A DNA stretch of 64,000 nt from Leclercia adecarboxylata (lineage in GTDB: Bacteria; Pseudomonadota; Gammaproteobacteria; Enterobacterales; Enterobacteriaceae), in contig NZ_CP040894.1 of the NCBI RefSeq assembly GCF_006171285.1, forward strand, positions 1 to 64,000, written 5' to 3'. Positions 19,918 to 27,129 of this stretch are shown here, piece by piece (the stretch's first letter is position 1; each line of letters opens with the position of its first letter). The position numbers were made by a program, and so were the translations under genes. A model generated the notes under the pieces. It saw only the letters and a list, made by a program, of their open reading frames with translations, did no database searches and had not been told where the DNA came from.

Positions 19918-19937
19918 TCGTTTTCCAAGCGGACCCC

Positions 19938-20382
19938 GTCTACAGCGACTCAGGTGCTTCTGTGCGCGGTCGGAGTGGTCCCGACAAGGCAGAGCCGCAG
20001 TCGGGGCGTATCTCCGCGTTATGCGGGCCGTCAGGGCCGCTTACGAGCGTGTACTGCGAAACCTGACGCGAGGACACCTGAAGCGGCTCAGATTTCTAGT
20101 TACAACATCCATCATTAAAAGCGATGTCTTCCGGCCCTTCGGGCCGGGCGGCGGCGCTTTTCAGTGGTGGGTCGTCGGGTTAAAGCTTCAGATATGCTCC
20201 TTCCGGTTCAGATTTCAGAGGATGTTGTAACTATGCGCGCGGCGGGACCAACTTCCTGCGTTTACCGAACCGGCGCGGACATAGTTCGCTGCAAGGACGG
20301 GCGCTGACCACCTGAAAAAGCCCTGTTCGCCATCTTCGGCCTTTAGTTCTTCCTCGACGACCGTTCTGCCGCTAAAGCCCTG
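19938..20382. other. Non-coding, GC-rich, potentially structured region with 13-bp inverted repeat
   Basis: No convincing gene lies here. A perfect 13-bp inverted pair, agttacaacatcc (20098-20110) and ggatgttgtaact (20220-20232), brackets about 110 bases. These include a strong hairpin (ccggccc-ttc-gggccgg, about 20131-20147). The left part, just outside the transposon repeat, also contains several short GC-rich dyads. It could be the remnant of a mobile element end, an RNA gene or a recombination site; I do not recognise it. Confidence 0.5.
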
Positions 20383-20883
20383 ATGGATGTCCTGAACCGC
20401 TCATACCGTCTCAAAAGCCGCAGGGATAAAGGGAAATTCTCGCGTCCGGTTTATCCGCTGTCCCGTCCCGCGTTCAGTCGCGTTATTCGCAATGAAAGTG
20501 CCGCAAAGTGGTTGCGTGAACACCCGTATGTCAGTAGCAGCCTTGTCTGGCTGTATGCCCATAATTTACGCCTGTCGCCACCAAACTTTCTGTGGCTCAA
20601 GGGGGTCGACCGGAAGCTCTTTTCCCCCCTGCACAGTGCAAACACGACCAAAGGGTTTATTGAAGGGGTTGGGATCGTGGCCGTTGCCCGGACGGAGGCC
20701 GAGGTCATTCGCCTAATCCTGCCCCGTCCGGAAAACCATCCCGCCGCAAAAAGAAGTCAAGAGGAGAGCCGTGGAAAGCGATCGCCACCTTCCTGGCGGC
20801 TGGCCAACAGCCAGAAAGCGCACAACCTGATGAAAGAATATGACATGGACCGCCGCGGGCGTGAAAAAAGTCTGTGGGAGTAA
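20383..20883 (+). CDS. Hypothetical basic plasmid protein, possibly decayed
   Basis: The 166-residue reading begins MDVLNRSYRLKSRRDKGKFS and is rich in Arg/Lys with no motif I recognise. The same frame looks coding beyond both ends. Upstream of the ATG it reads EKALFAIFGL-stop-FFLDDRSAAKAL (TAG at about 20344-20346). Downstream of its TAA it continues ALEVIKTTTMAELTLRYITL to a stop at 21027. This suggests a longer gene broken by nonsense mutations rather than an intact 166-residue one. Function is unknown. Confidence 0.45.
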   Translation: MDVLNRSYRLKSRRDKGKFSRPVYPLSRPAFSRVIRNESAAKWLREHPYVSSSLVWLYAHNLRLSPPNFLWLKGVDRKLFSPLHSANTTKGFIEGVGIVAVARTEAEVIRLILPRPENHPAAKRSQEESRGKRSPPSWRLANSQKAHNLMKEYDMDRRGREKSLWE

Positions 20884-20910
20884 GCACTGGAAGTTATCAA
20901 AACCACAACC

Positions 20911-21027
20911 ATGGCAGAACTTACCTTACGCTATATCACGCTCAACAAACCTGAGACTGATGAAACAGCCGCACCGGAAGCGATGATACCTACAGATGCA
21001 ATTCTGCGTAATATTAGCCTTCCGTAG
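20911..21027 (+). CDS. Possible 38-residue ORF or 3' tail of the preceding decayed gene
   Basis: It reads MAELTLRYITLNKPETDETA and ends NISLP. It is in the same frame as the 20383-20883 reading, separated by one TAA and nine codons. It could be a small gene but is better explained as the continuation of a longer ancestral gene. I recognise no family. Confidence 0.3.
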   Translation: MAELTLRYITLNKPETDETAAPEAMIPTDAILRNISLP

Positions 21028-21114
21028 ATAGCGGCCAGGACATCGCTCAAACAACCATTATTCGAACCCAGCTGGGCTCCGCCTCAGTTAAGTGGCCGAA
21101 TCTTTCTCGTTGAT

Positions 21115-21143
21115 AAAAAAAGGCCGCTTGCGCGGCCTTTTTT
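21115..21143 (+). terminator. Strong intrinsic terminator
   Basis: The stem aaaggccgc / gcggccttt has a 4-base loop, an A-run before it and a T-run after it, so it may work in both directions. Confidence 0.85.
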
Positions 21144-21247
21144 CTTTAATTATCTTATGCCTGCTTCTGCCTTGCCTTCGGTGTTATTCGGTCTGCCTGT
21201 TCTGGCGACCCGGGAAGTGTAATGATATCCTGCTCATCTGCGTATAA

Positions 21248-21763
21248 ATGCCGGATTTAACAATAAGAATGGCTAAAGCTCTCAATGGATTACCAACCTT
21301 TAAAGATTTGGACCTGAAAGACCTCAGGAACCTTGAAGCTGAAGAACGTCGTGATCAACCAGAAGAGATCGTCGCAGGGAGTACAGCTGAAGAAGCCCTG
21401 GCGTTCCTGGAAGCACATATGGGTTTCAGCTCGCCAGAAATGTCTGCAGTTATTAAGGCAACGCATATAGGAAACATGTGTATTGTACGCGATAAGCTTG
21501 CCCACATTGTGGAGAAGCGCGTAGACGCACGTGAACGTTACGTAAAGCTGGCACTCGACACACTTGAGCATCCCTACGAGATATGGGAAACAATGTATGA
21601 CGATGAAATGGTGCGTTATATCTTTATCGGCACATACAAGCAGAGGCAGCAAATGCTGGTAGTTGTTGCACCCTGGGATGGAAAGGTTCTCTGGAACTTT
21701 ATGCACACAGAAGCAAAGGGGCTGAACAAACACCGCAGAGGGAAGTTGCTGTATTGCAGATAA
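21248..21763 (+). CDS. PBECR2-like (barnase/EndoU/ColicinE5-D/RelE-type) nuclease candidate
   Basis: The 171-residue product has an acidic, helical N-terminal half (about residues 1-90). Its C-terminal half has the pattern of PBECR-type nuclease domains: HIVEKRVDARERYVKLALDT, a HPYEIWETMYDDE segment, a YIFIGTY strand, KQRQQMLVVVAPWDGKVLW and a terminal HRRGKLLY. Such domains occur in phage and polymorphic toxins. There is no obvious immunity gene or secretion signal next to it. ATG 21269 is an alternative start. The assignment is from pattern memory, so a toxin role is an inference. Confidence 0.55.
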   Translation: MPDLTIRMAKALNGLPTFKDLDLKDLRNLEAEERRDQPEEIVAGSTAEEALAFLEAHMGFSSPEMSAVIKATHIGNMCIVRDKLAHIVEKRVDARERYVKLALDTLEHPYEIWETMYDDEMVRYIFIGTYKQRQQMLVVVAPWDGKVLWNFMHTEAKGLNKHRRGKLLYCR

Positions 21764-21999
21764 CAAAAAGCCGCAATGATGAACACTGCGGCTAATAATG
21801 TTGTCTTTTTATATTAAACACCTTCAGACTAAAGGTGCTGAGGTCTCACCCAGGCACAGAAGTTAGGGCTTCTATGGGGTTCATCCACCAACTATTGCAC
21901 CCTAATGCAGTTGGCTTCCCGCTCAAAAATAATATTACGCTAATATAAGTTAGTGTCAACCATGATGAATGGCTTGCATAAAGAGGTTTAGTGCTCATG
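21764..21999. other. Intergenic region, no gene seen
   Basis: The stretch between the PBECR2-like gene and the relaxase stop contains a possible hairpin near 21766-21800 (aaaaagccgcaatg...cactgcggct), suitable as a terminator for the plus-strand gene, and otherwise nothing recognisable. Confidence 0.5.
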
Positions 22000-24702
22000 C
22001 TAACGCGGAGAAGGTGGCTTCCAGTCGTTACGTGGCTCATGTGAGATGTATGCCGGTGTATTCTGCTCCGCCTCTGCGTTACGGAAAAACGCTTCGCACT
22101 GCTCACGCATTCTGTCCACATCCGGTCGGCTGATACGGACCTGGTCCTCTTCTCCCTCACGGTTCACGTTATACCAGCCCACCATTTCGGCAAGCGCCTG
22201 GTTAAACTGTATGTCATTCCCTTCGGGAGCAAAGCCCATCTTCGGGTCCCTGGCGAAAAGCACAGGGGATACCCGGTTTAGCTCACGCTGAAGGGACGCA
22301 AAATCACTGCCGTTTCTGAACACCACCCGATCGCCGTAATCGGTACAGACGTGCTGCCCGGTATCAGTATCGCTGAACCGGACGCTGCCGTTTTTCTGTA
22401 AGGCAGGCTTAAGGCCTGGCATATTGTAGTACAGCGGTGCGCTTCCCGGTTCGCAAAGCACCACGCAACGCTGGTTGGACGTCGACTGCGTATTATCATG
22501 ACGACGATCCCGGTAATCCCATCCCCTCAGCTGCGATATCGCAGCCCTGTCACCTTTCAGCGCTTCCACTTCAACCCACTGCCGGTAAGACGGCGGATAC
22601 CATTTCCCCTGCCCGATAAGCTCCAGTCGTTCCGCTTTCACACTCTCTTTCAGCGCAATGAGTGCCTGCATGCGCTGCAGCTCCGCAATGTGATAATGCA
22701 GCTTCCGCACGAGAGGATCGCGTTGCTGTGCGCGGATACGTGCCTTACGCATCCTGCACTCGTCATGTATCGCCTGCCAGTGTTCCCGGTTGTGTAAGTC
22801 CGGACGCTGCCAGTTCGCGCGCCAGGCTGAATAGCGGGCCTTCAGATCGTCGCGCGCTGCAGCGCGTGCTTCGCGACGCTGACGACGCAGTTCAGGATCA
22901 CGTTTCATGCCCGGGATATCGCGGTCGCTGACGGCAAGCTCAGGGTTATAACGGCTCACCGGCGCAACGCGTTCAAAAATATCTGACGGCACACGAACAA
23001 ACGCACCGGCATGCGGCTCTGCACGTACAAGCGTCAGATCCGGATGGACATGGCTTGCTTTAACCGGCGTCTGGTCGTGGTTATATGCGTCCATAACCAC
23101 CAGGCCCTGCTTCTCACGCATCAACAGTAATCCCTGACGCGCCAGCAGTTCATGACCGCGCTCCCAGGTGAATTTCCCGCTGCTGATAAGCGCCTCTAAA
23201 TCCTGACGGCAGTGTGATACCGCATAGCTCCACAGGCTTTCTTTGTCGGAGAAAATCTCACGTTTAAGCGCGCCCTGCGGACCCGAACCGGTGCGCAGTT
23301 TTGCCCATTCCCGATCGCTGACCGGGCGGGCTTTCAGTCCTCCGCCGGCAAAACGTTCCGCCGGAGGGACCTGGCGGAAAATGTCATGAGGAACAGGCTG
23401 CCACCCACCTTCATAGCTGTTCATGACCGCTTTCGTCAGGGCTGGCCAGACACGTTCAGCGCGTACGGGCGTACGCGTCTGATCGTAACCGTCACAGATA
23501 ACAAGGCAGTCATGCTGCTCTTTCAGGTACAGACCGGAATGTGCCAGAAGCGTATGAACAGCCTGCATGGTGCGTTGCGCCGGGTCCTGATAAAGTGCGA
23601 TAAGTGGCGCGCGCAGACGGGAGACAGCGTACTCATTCAGCGTCTCCGTTTCGGTCATGCGTCCAGGGCGGGACAGCATGGTAACGGTATCCGGATCGTA
23701 ACGACCAACATCCGGTACCTGCGTGAAAATGTCCTGCGCGGGGGGCGTGAACTCACCCAGTTTGCAGATAAGTTTGTCCGTGCTCCACGAATAGCCAAAC
23801 GACGAAAGCGTCACGCCCGGGCGTTTGCGATCCCAGCCGTCTTTCACTTTCAGCTCGCCGTTATCACTGGCGATAAACAGCCCTGCTTTCGCAAAACGCT
23901 GATGCAGTGAGGGCCAGTCTGTCACCGGAGCTTCGCGCAGGCCCGCAACAGCGGTATCGGCAATGTACTCTTTCAGACTCGGCTTGCGGTCGTGCAGCCA
24001 GGCACTCTGACGGTCACGTTCGACCGACGTGCGGCGCACAATACGGTTATCCGGCGCAAGGACATAGCAGCCATTATCCGGCGAAAAACCGTGTTTCAGC
24101 TCCAGCTCGCGGCAGGCTTTGCTCAGTTTTTCCTGGCTGTAGGAGAGCCAGTTAAGATAGCCGGTTTCAGGGTGAACACGGTTTACGGCAACGTGAACGT
24201 GCAGGTTATCCGTATCGGTGTGAACGGCAGAAACGAACTGGTGCCCGCTCAGTCCGAGGCGGGAGAGCGAGTGGCGAACAGAGTCATAAATCTGTTCCGG
24301 ACGCGGGCTTTCATGAGACTGCCAGCTGAGAATAAAGTGGAACACCGGGTCGCTTTTACTGCGGGCAAACTTCGCTTTGCGTGCCGTAAACTCCATCTCT
24401 TCAGCCGAACTTTCGATTGAGGAGCAGTTGTGAAAGCAGGTCACGCCATAAAAATTGACCCATTCTCCGCCGTCCGGCATCACATCCACCAGGGAGATAA
24501 ACGACTCATCGCGCAGCTTTGTGGCGTAGTCAACGAGACGGGAAAAGCGGCTGCTGTGTGGCATGTCCGCTTTCGTACCGGATGCCCTGATGACTTCCAT
24601 CAGATCATCATCCTGCGGTTCGTCACGTACGGAAACGTACGACACCAGGTCCCCGAAGGAGGACTTACCGTCTTTACGTTTCTTCGGAATGACCGGGATC
24701 AT
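22000..24702 (-). CDS. nikB: NikB-like relaxase (MOBP)
   Basis: The relaxase nicks oriT, stays bound to the 5' end and pilots the strand in conjugative transfer. The 900-residue protein has the length of IncI1 (R64) NikB and close motif similarity. The putative catalytic Tyr22 is in DLVSYVSVRDE, and the metal-binding HTDTDNLHVHVAVNRVHPET motif is at about residues 180-200. A long C-terminal region of unknown role follows. The gene lies 20 bases downstream of nikA, and oriT is upstream of both, as in IncI1. The frame is intact. With nikA damaged, function may need the missing accessory protein from elsewhere. Confidence 0.93.
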   Translation of the reverse strand: MIPVIPKKRKDGKSSFGDLVSYVSVRDEPQDDDLMEVIRASGTKADMPHSSRFSRLVDYATKLRDESFISLVDVMPDGGEWVNFYGVTCFHNCSSIESSAEEMEFTARKAKFARSKSDPVFHFILSWQSHESPRPEQIYDSVRHSLSRLGLSGHQFVSAVHTDTDNLHVHVAVNRVHPETGYLNWLSYSQEKLSKACRELELKHGFSPDNGCYVLAPDNRIVRRTSVERDRQSAWLHDRKPSLKEYIADTAVAGLREAPVTDWPSLHQRFAKAGLFIASDNGELKVKDGWDRKRPGVTLSSFGYSWSTDKLICKLGEFTPPAQDIFTQVPDVGRYDPDTVTMLSRPGRMTETETLNEYAVSRLRAPLIALYQDPAQRTMQAVHTLLAHSGLYLKEQHDCLVICDGYDQTRTPVRAERVWPALTKAVMNSYEGGWQPVPHDIFRQVPPAERFAGGGLKARPVSDREWAKLRTGSGPQGALKREIFSDKESLWSYAVSHCRQDLEALISSGKFTWERGHELLARQGLLLMREKQGLVVMDAYNHDQTPVKASHVHPDLTLVRAEPHAGAFVRVPSDIFERVAPVSRYNPELAVSDRDIPGMKRDPELRRQRREARAAARDDLKARYSAWRANWQRPDLHNREHWQAIHDECRMRKARIRAQQRDPLVRKLHYHIAELQRMQALIALKESVKAERLELIGQGKWYPPSYRQWVEVEALKGDRAAISQLRGWDYRDRRHDNTQSTSNQRCVVLCEPGSAPLYYNMPGLKPALQKNGSVRFSDTDTGQHVCTDYGDRVVFRNGSDFASLQRELNRVSPVLFARDPKMGFAPEGNDIQFNQALAEMVGWYNVNREGEEDQVRISRPDVDRMREQCEAFFRNAEAEQNTPAYISHEPRNDWKPPSPR

Positions 24703-24722
24703 GATGCGCTGTTCTCTCCGCG

Positions 24723-25058
24723 TTAATCGTTATTCATCAGCTGCTTTCTGAGCGTGTTGGCCAGCTCAGTTATTGCCACAAGGACCGTGGAATACTCCTT
24801 ATCCCCGATCCGTTTCCCTTCAACAAAGTGATGCTTCTGCAGTCGCCCCAGTCTCAGCAGCTCGGTCAGAAAGTTGTTATCAATGACCGGGATAACCTTC
24901 CTGTTCATCGCCGAGTTGCGGATAAAAGCCGAAACGTTCTACCCTGCCTGCTCTGCTTCCCGCTCAATCTGTTCTATTTCGTCGCGCGTAAATCTCAGGA
25001 TTTTGATAACGATTTTCTGCCGTTTTTCACTGCCCCTTCGGGATGCTCTGTCGCTCAT
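24723..25058 (-). pseudogene. nikA: nikA, relaxosome DNA-binding protein gene with an in-frame amber codon
   Basis: NikA is a ribbon-helix-helix protein that binds oriT and recruits NikB. The full frame from ATG 25058 (MSDRASRRGSEKRQKIVIKI) to the stop at 24723 is 111 residues, the length of R64 NikA, and is colinear with it. Codon 40 (24939-24941) is TAG where the family has Leu, before NVSAFIRN. A restart at ATG 24908 (MNRKVIPVIDNNFLTE...) would lack the DNA-binding ribbon. Thus NikA is probably not made unless the amber codon is suppressed. Confidence 0.88.
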
Positions 25059-25084
25059 GCGTGCTCCTTACTCGGGTGTCGGGG

Positions 25085-25165
25085 CGGAGCACTGACCAGG
25101 TGGTGTTTGTAATATCGTGCGTGCGCGGTATTACAAACACACATCCTGTCCCGTCTTTAAGTCAA
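25085..25165. promoter_or_regulatory. oriT: oriT with nic site (IncI1/IncP-like)
   Basis: Upstream of nikA lies the inverted repeat gtgtttgtaata (25103-25114) / tattacaaacac (25129-25140). It is followed directly by acatcctgtcccg, which matches the R64-type nic region CATCCTG|T. By analogy the nick falls between 25148 and 25149. Placement next to nikA and nikB supports the call. Confidence 0.85.
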
Positions 25166-25301
25166 TAATACCCTCGATCATTGGAATCACCTAGCGGCAA
25201 TTTGACAGCATAGGCAGTGCGGGGGGCTGCCACTTTTTAGCAGGCAATATCATGATTTAACTCATAATTCAGGCACCGATAAGTAAAAGGAAAAAAACGT
25301 T

Positions 25302-25624
25302 ATGGCAGATAAGAAATGGTTCATCAGCGAAGATGTGGAAGTGGCAAAATTTGCGCTGGAAGAGTTTCCGATTTGACTGAAAAACGTCTGACTAAATCCG
25401 ACGTTCTGGAGAAACTGAAAGACCAGATGATTTTGCTTTCTGGTGAGAAGGGGTATTCAGTCGAAGATATCCGTTCGGCGTTAAAAACGGTGGGGATCCA
25501 GACAATTGTGAAAGCAATTCGCGAAATCCTGAACGCGCAAAAAAATTGCAGCAAAGGAACGGCAAGTTCTCGACGCAAAATCACAAAGGATGTTACCCCA
25601 GCCACATCTACTGAAGCAAAGTAA
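25302..25624 (+). pseudogene. MobC-like accessory mobilisation gene, frameshifted
   Basis: From ATG 25302 the product reads MADKKWFISEDVEVAKFALE and stops after 24 codons at 25374. One base over, the reading continues DLTEKRLTKSDVLEKLKDQM and SVEDIRSALKTVGIQTIVKA to 25624. Adding one G near 25370 restores a single ORF of about 107 residues (EEFP-DLTEKR). Similar small proteins are encoded divergently from nikA-type genes and annotated MobC. The 5' position next to oriT supports a relaxosome role. It is broken, or carries a sequencing error. Confidence 0.7.
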
Positions 25625-25631
25625 TCGATCG

Positions 25632-25986
25632 GGAATCATCTGGTAGTTGCTGCTACCATCATGGCTATTGAGCAGAATGATTTCCGGGACCTCAGCACCT
25701 GCAATCTGCCCGGCACGGCGCGGCACAGACGCATCATGTGTTTGGTGTGGCCACGTTTCCCTTCATCATGCGTGCGGGTCTGGCAGGCAAAGAACGGCAG
25801 GAAACCTTCTTCACGCAATTTATCCAGAACCGTGATGGTTGGTATGTGGGTGTAACGGTCGCTGCACGAATCATGTTTGTCCTCTGAAAAAATGCCAGGA
25901 ACAGCGTGCATCAGCTCGTCATTGGTCAGCGGGTGCTCTTTACGGATGACGTTCATGGATGAAAGACGGGATGCTAAACGGTTCAT
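25632..25986 (-). pseudogene. DUF932 (YfjQ/YafZ-type) gene, N-terminal fragment with frameshift
   Basis: From ATG 25986 the product reads MNRLASRLSSMNVIRKEHPL, NDELMHAVPGIFSEDKHDS and RTHDEGKRGHTKHMMRL, the start of plasmid and prophage DUF932 proteins of about 270 residues. Near 25725 a short insertion shifts the frame. The family sequence then continues in another frame as GQIAGAEVPEIILLNSHDG and SSNYQMIPD until homology ends near 25632, where the mobC-like gene begins. It is clearly non-functional. DUF932 proteins are common in plasmid anti-restriction regions, but their role is unknown. Confidence 0.82.
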
Positions 25987-26427
25987 ATAAATTTCCTCAT
26001 CGGTTTTAAAAATCTCTCTCTGCCGTCGCCTTTTTTGATGATGTATCACCATCACGGGAGGCCGTTTCCATGATAGAGCAACCGCCCTGACCGTTCAGGG
26101 GGAGATGCAAGGAGGCAATGCGAAGCCGCAGCGCAAGCGACAGAGGGAGTGCGAACGGGTGAGAAGTGCGTCCTTGCATATTCTCCGGGTCAGGACAGAG
26201 TCTTTCACAGGAAGAGGCAGCACGCGGTGAACGCTGAAGGCAAAAGGATGATGCGAAGTTGTCCAGACGGGCGTAGCCCGTTTCCTTTCTGGAGCCGCCG
26301 GGCGGGTCCAGTCGGGGGCGGTGCTGCCGGAACGGCAGCTGCAAGCTCGGGCGCCGGTATTGCAGAATATCACCCGGACATACACCGGTTTCATTACCAG
26401 TCGAACGTCGGTATACCTTCTTGCCGA
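25987..26427. other. Leader region upstream of the DUF932 fragment, no gene seen
   Basis: GC-rich DNA with short ORFs on both strands that lack family resemblance or ribosome-binding sites. It probably represents the leader between the DUF5983-like gene and the DUF932 gene found in plasmid anti-restriction loci. Confidence 0.4.
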
Positions 26428-26736
26428 TCACCCCCACTGGGTGACATGGATCATGCTGATGTTCGCCTGCTTAATGGCATACTGGATAAGCCAGCGCGCT
26501 TCACGGGATAAACCGTGTTTTTTCAGCATGAGCACCGGGTAACGTACGGCATCCACATCGATGATATAACCGAATTCAGATTCATATATCCACTCACTTT
26601 CACATTCAGACTGGCAAAGCATCGCAAGTAAATCGTTATCCTTTTTGGTGATATGTTCCAGGCTGCATTTTAGCATTGGGGTAATAAAACGGCAGGTCAT
26701 CTTCACGCCCGGCATCCATCCCAGTGACACGGTCAC
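26428..26736 (-). CDS. DUF5983-like hypothetical protein
   Basis: The 102-residue product begins MTVSLGWMPGVKMTCRFITP, has an acidic middle (CQSECESEWIYESEFGYIID) and the C-terminal segment GLSREARWLIQYAIKQANIS followed by MIHVTQWG. I recall this pattern (LSR.AR.LI.YA.K...MIHV) from DUF5983-type proteins in plasmid leading regions next to DUF932 genes. Function is unknown. It is the same strand and order as the DUF932 fragment, so both are remnants of one leading-region module. Confidence 0.55.
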   Translation of the reverse strand: MTVSLGWMPGVKMTCRFITPMLKCSLEHITKKDNDLLAMLCQSECESEWIYESEFGYIIDVDAVRYPVLMLKKHGLSREARWLIQYAIKQANISMIHVTQWG

Positions 26737-26737
26737 G

Positions 26738-26998
26738 TCATCCCATGACCAGTCTCCGGTTACCGGTACGCTTGCGCTGAGCTGATAGAATGGCAGGCTG
26801 ACTACCGTAGCCAGATTTCTTCCGCAGGCAAAAACCGCCGCATCTACGCCGTTTTGCCTTGGTCACAAGAGCTTCGCAGTTCCTTGCCCACTCGCCCTGC
26901 TCAACAGCGCCTTTTATGCGATTTTTGTTCATCGGCTCGTGATTTATGCTCCACGCCTCCTCCCCACATTCGGTCACCCTCATGCAGTTGCGCTTCAC
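26738..26998 (-). CDS. Doubtful 86-residue ORF downstream of hok
   Basis: It reads MKRNCMRVTECGEEAWSINH and ends in a Lys/Arg-rich tail (NRRLVMG). It overlaps no other call, begins 51 bases after the hok stop and ends just upstream of the DUF5983-like gene. Ribosome-binding and family support are weak; similar ORFs are annotated downstream of hok-type loci, but I cannot assign it. Confidence 0.3.
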   Translation of the reverse strand: MKRNCMRVTECGEEAWSINHEPMNKNRIKGAVEQGEWARNCEALVTKAKRRRCGGFCLRKKSGYGSQPAILSAQRKRTGNRRLVMG

Positions 26999-27048
26999 TT
27001 CTTTCGCTGTGACCAGCCTAAGGCGGAGTTTTCCCCGCCTCCGGGTTG

Positions 27049-27059
27049 CTACTTGTCGG
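27049..27059 (-). pseudogene. hok: 3' exon of the intron-split hok gene
   Basis: The 11 bases ccgacaagtag (minus strand) directly follow the predicted 3' end of the group II intron. Joined to the 5' exon (29452-29602) they complete codon 51 and add Asp-Lys-stop, giving a 53-residue Hok-size protein. The next bases (caacccggaggcgggg) match the 3' region of hok mRNAs. Confidence 0.7.
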
Positions 27060-27129
27060 GTAGCAGACCTATATTGCTATAAATCCGCCCCCTAAGAACG
27101 GTACGTGCGAGTTTCCCCGCATACCGCTC
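27060..27129 (-). ncRNA. Group II intron domains V and VI
   Basis: Domain V occupies 27096-27129 (minus strand gagcggtatgcggggaaa ... gtaccgttc, 34 nt with the gaaa tetraloop-like turn). Domain VI follows: gcgga pairs with tctgc around ttta-tagcaat-atagg, leaving an unpaired A for branching and the last three bases tac. This is the catalytic core of the ribozyme. Confidence 0.85.

Larger units (their letters stand above)
10987..19937. mobile_element. Tn3-family transposon with nickel/cobalt-type cargo
   Basis: The unit is bounded by the repeats at 10987-11024 and 18574-19937 (split by IS5075). It contains rcnA, an rcnR-like gene, an anchor gene, hupE-like, a His-rich gene, a divergent serine recombinase, a res-like region and an intact 995-residue tnpA. 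The flanking pentamers differ (tcagt left, gtcta right), so there is no intact target duplication and one side has probably rearranged. I do not recognise a Tn number. Confidence 0.8.

Noticed and set aside
10987..19937. Intact 5-bp target duplication around the rcn transposon
   Set aside because: tcagt (left) and gtcta (right) do not match.
22437..24726. Several plus-strand ORFs opposite nikB
   Set aside because: All lie within the relaxase gene and have no independent support.
26149..26511. 120-codon plus-strand ORF
   Set aside because: Gly/Ala-rich, no ribosome site, overlaps the minus-strand DUF5983-like gene.
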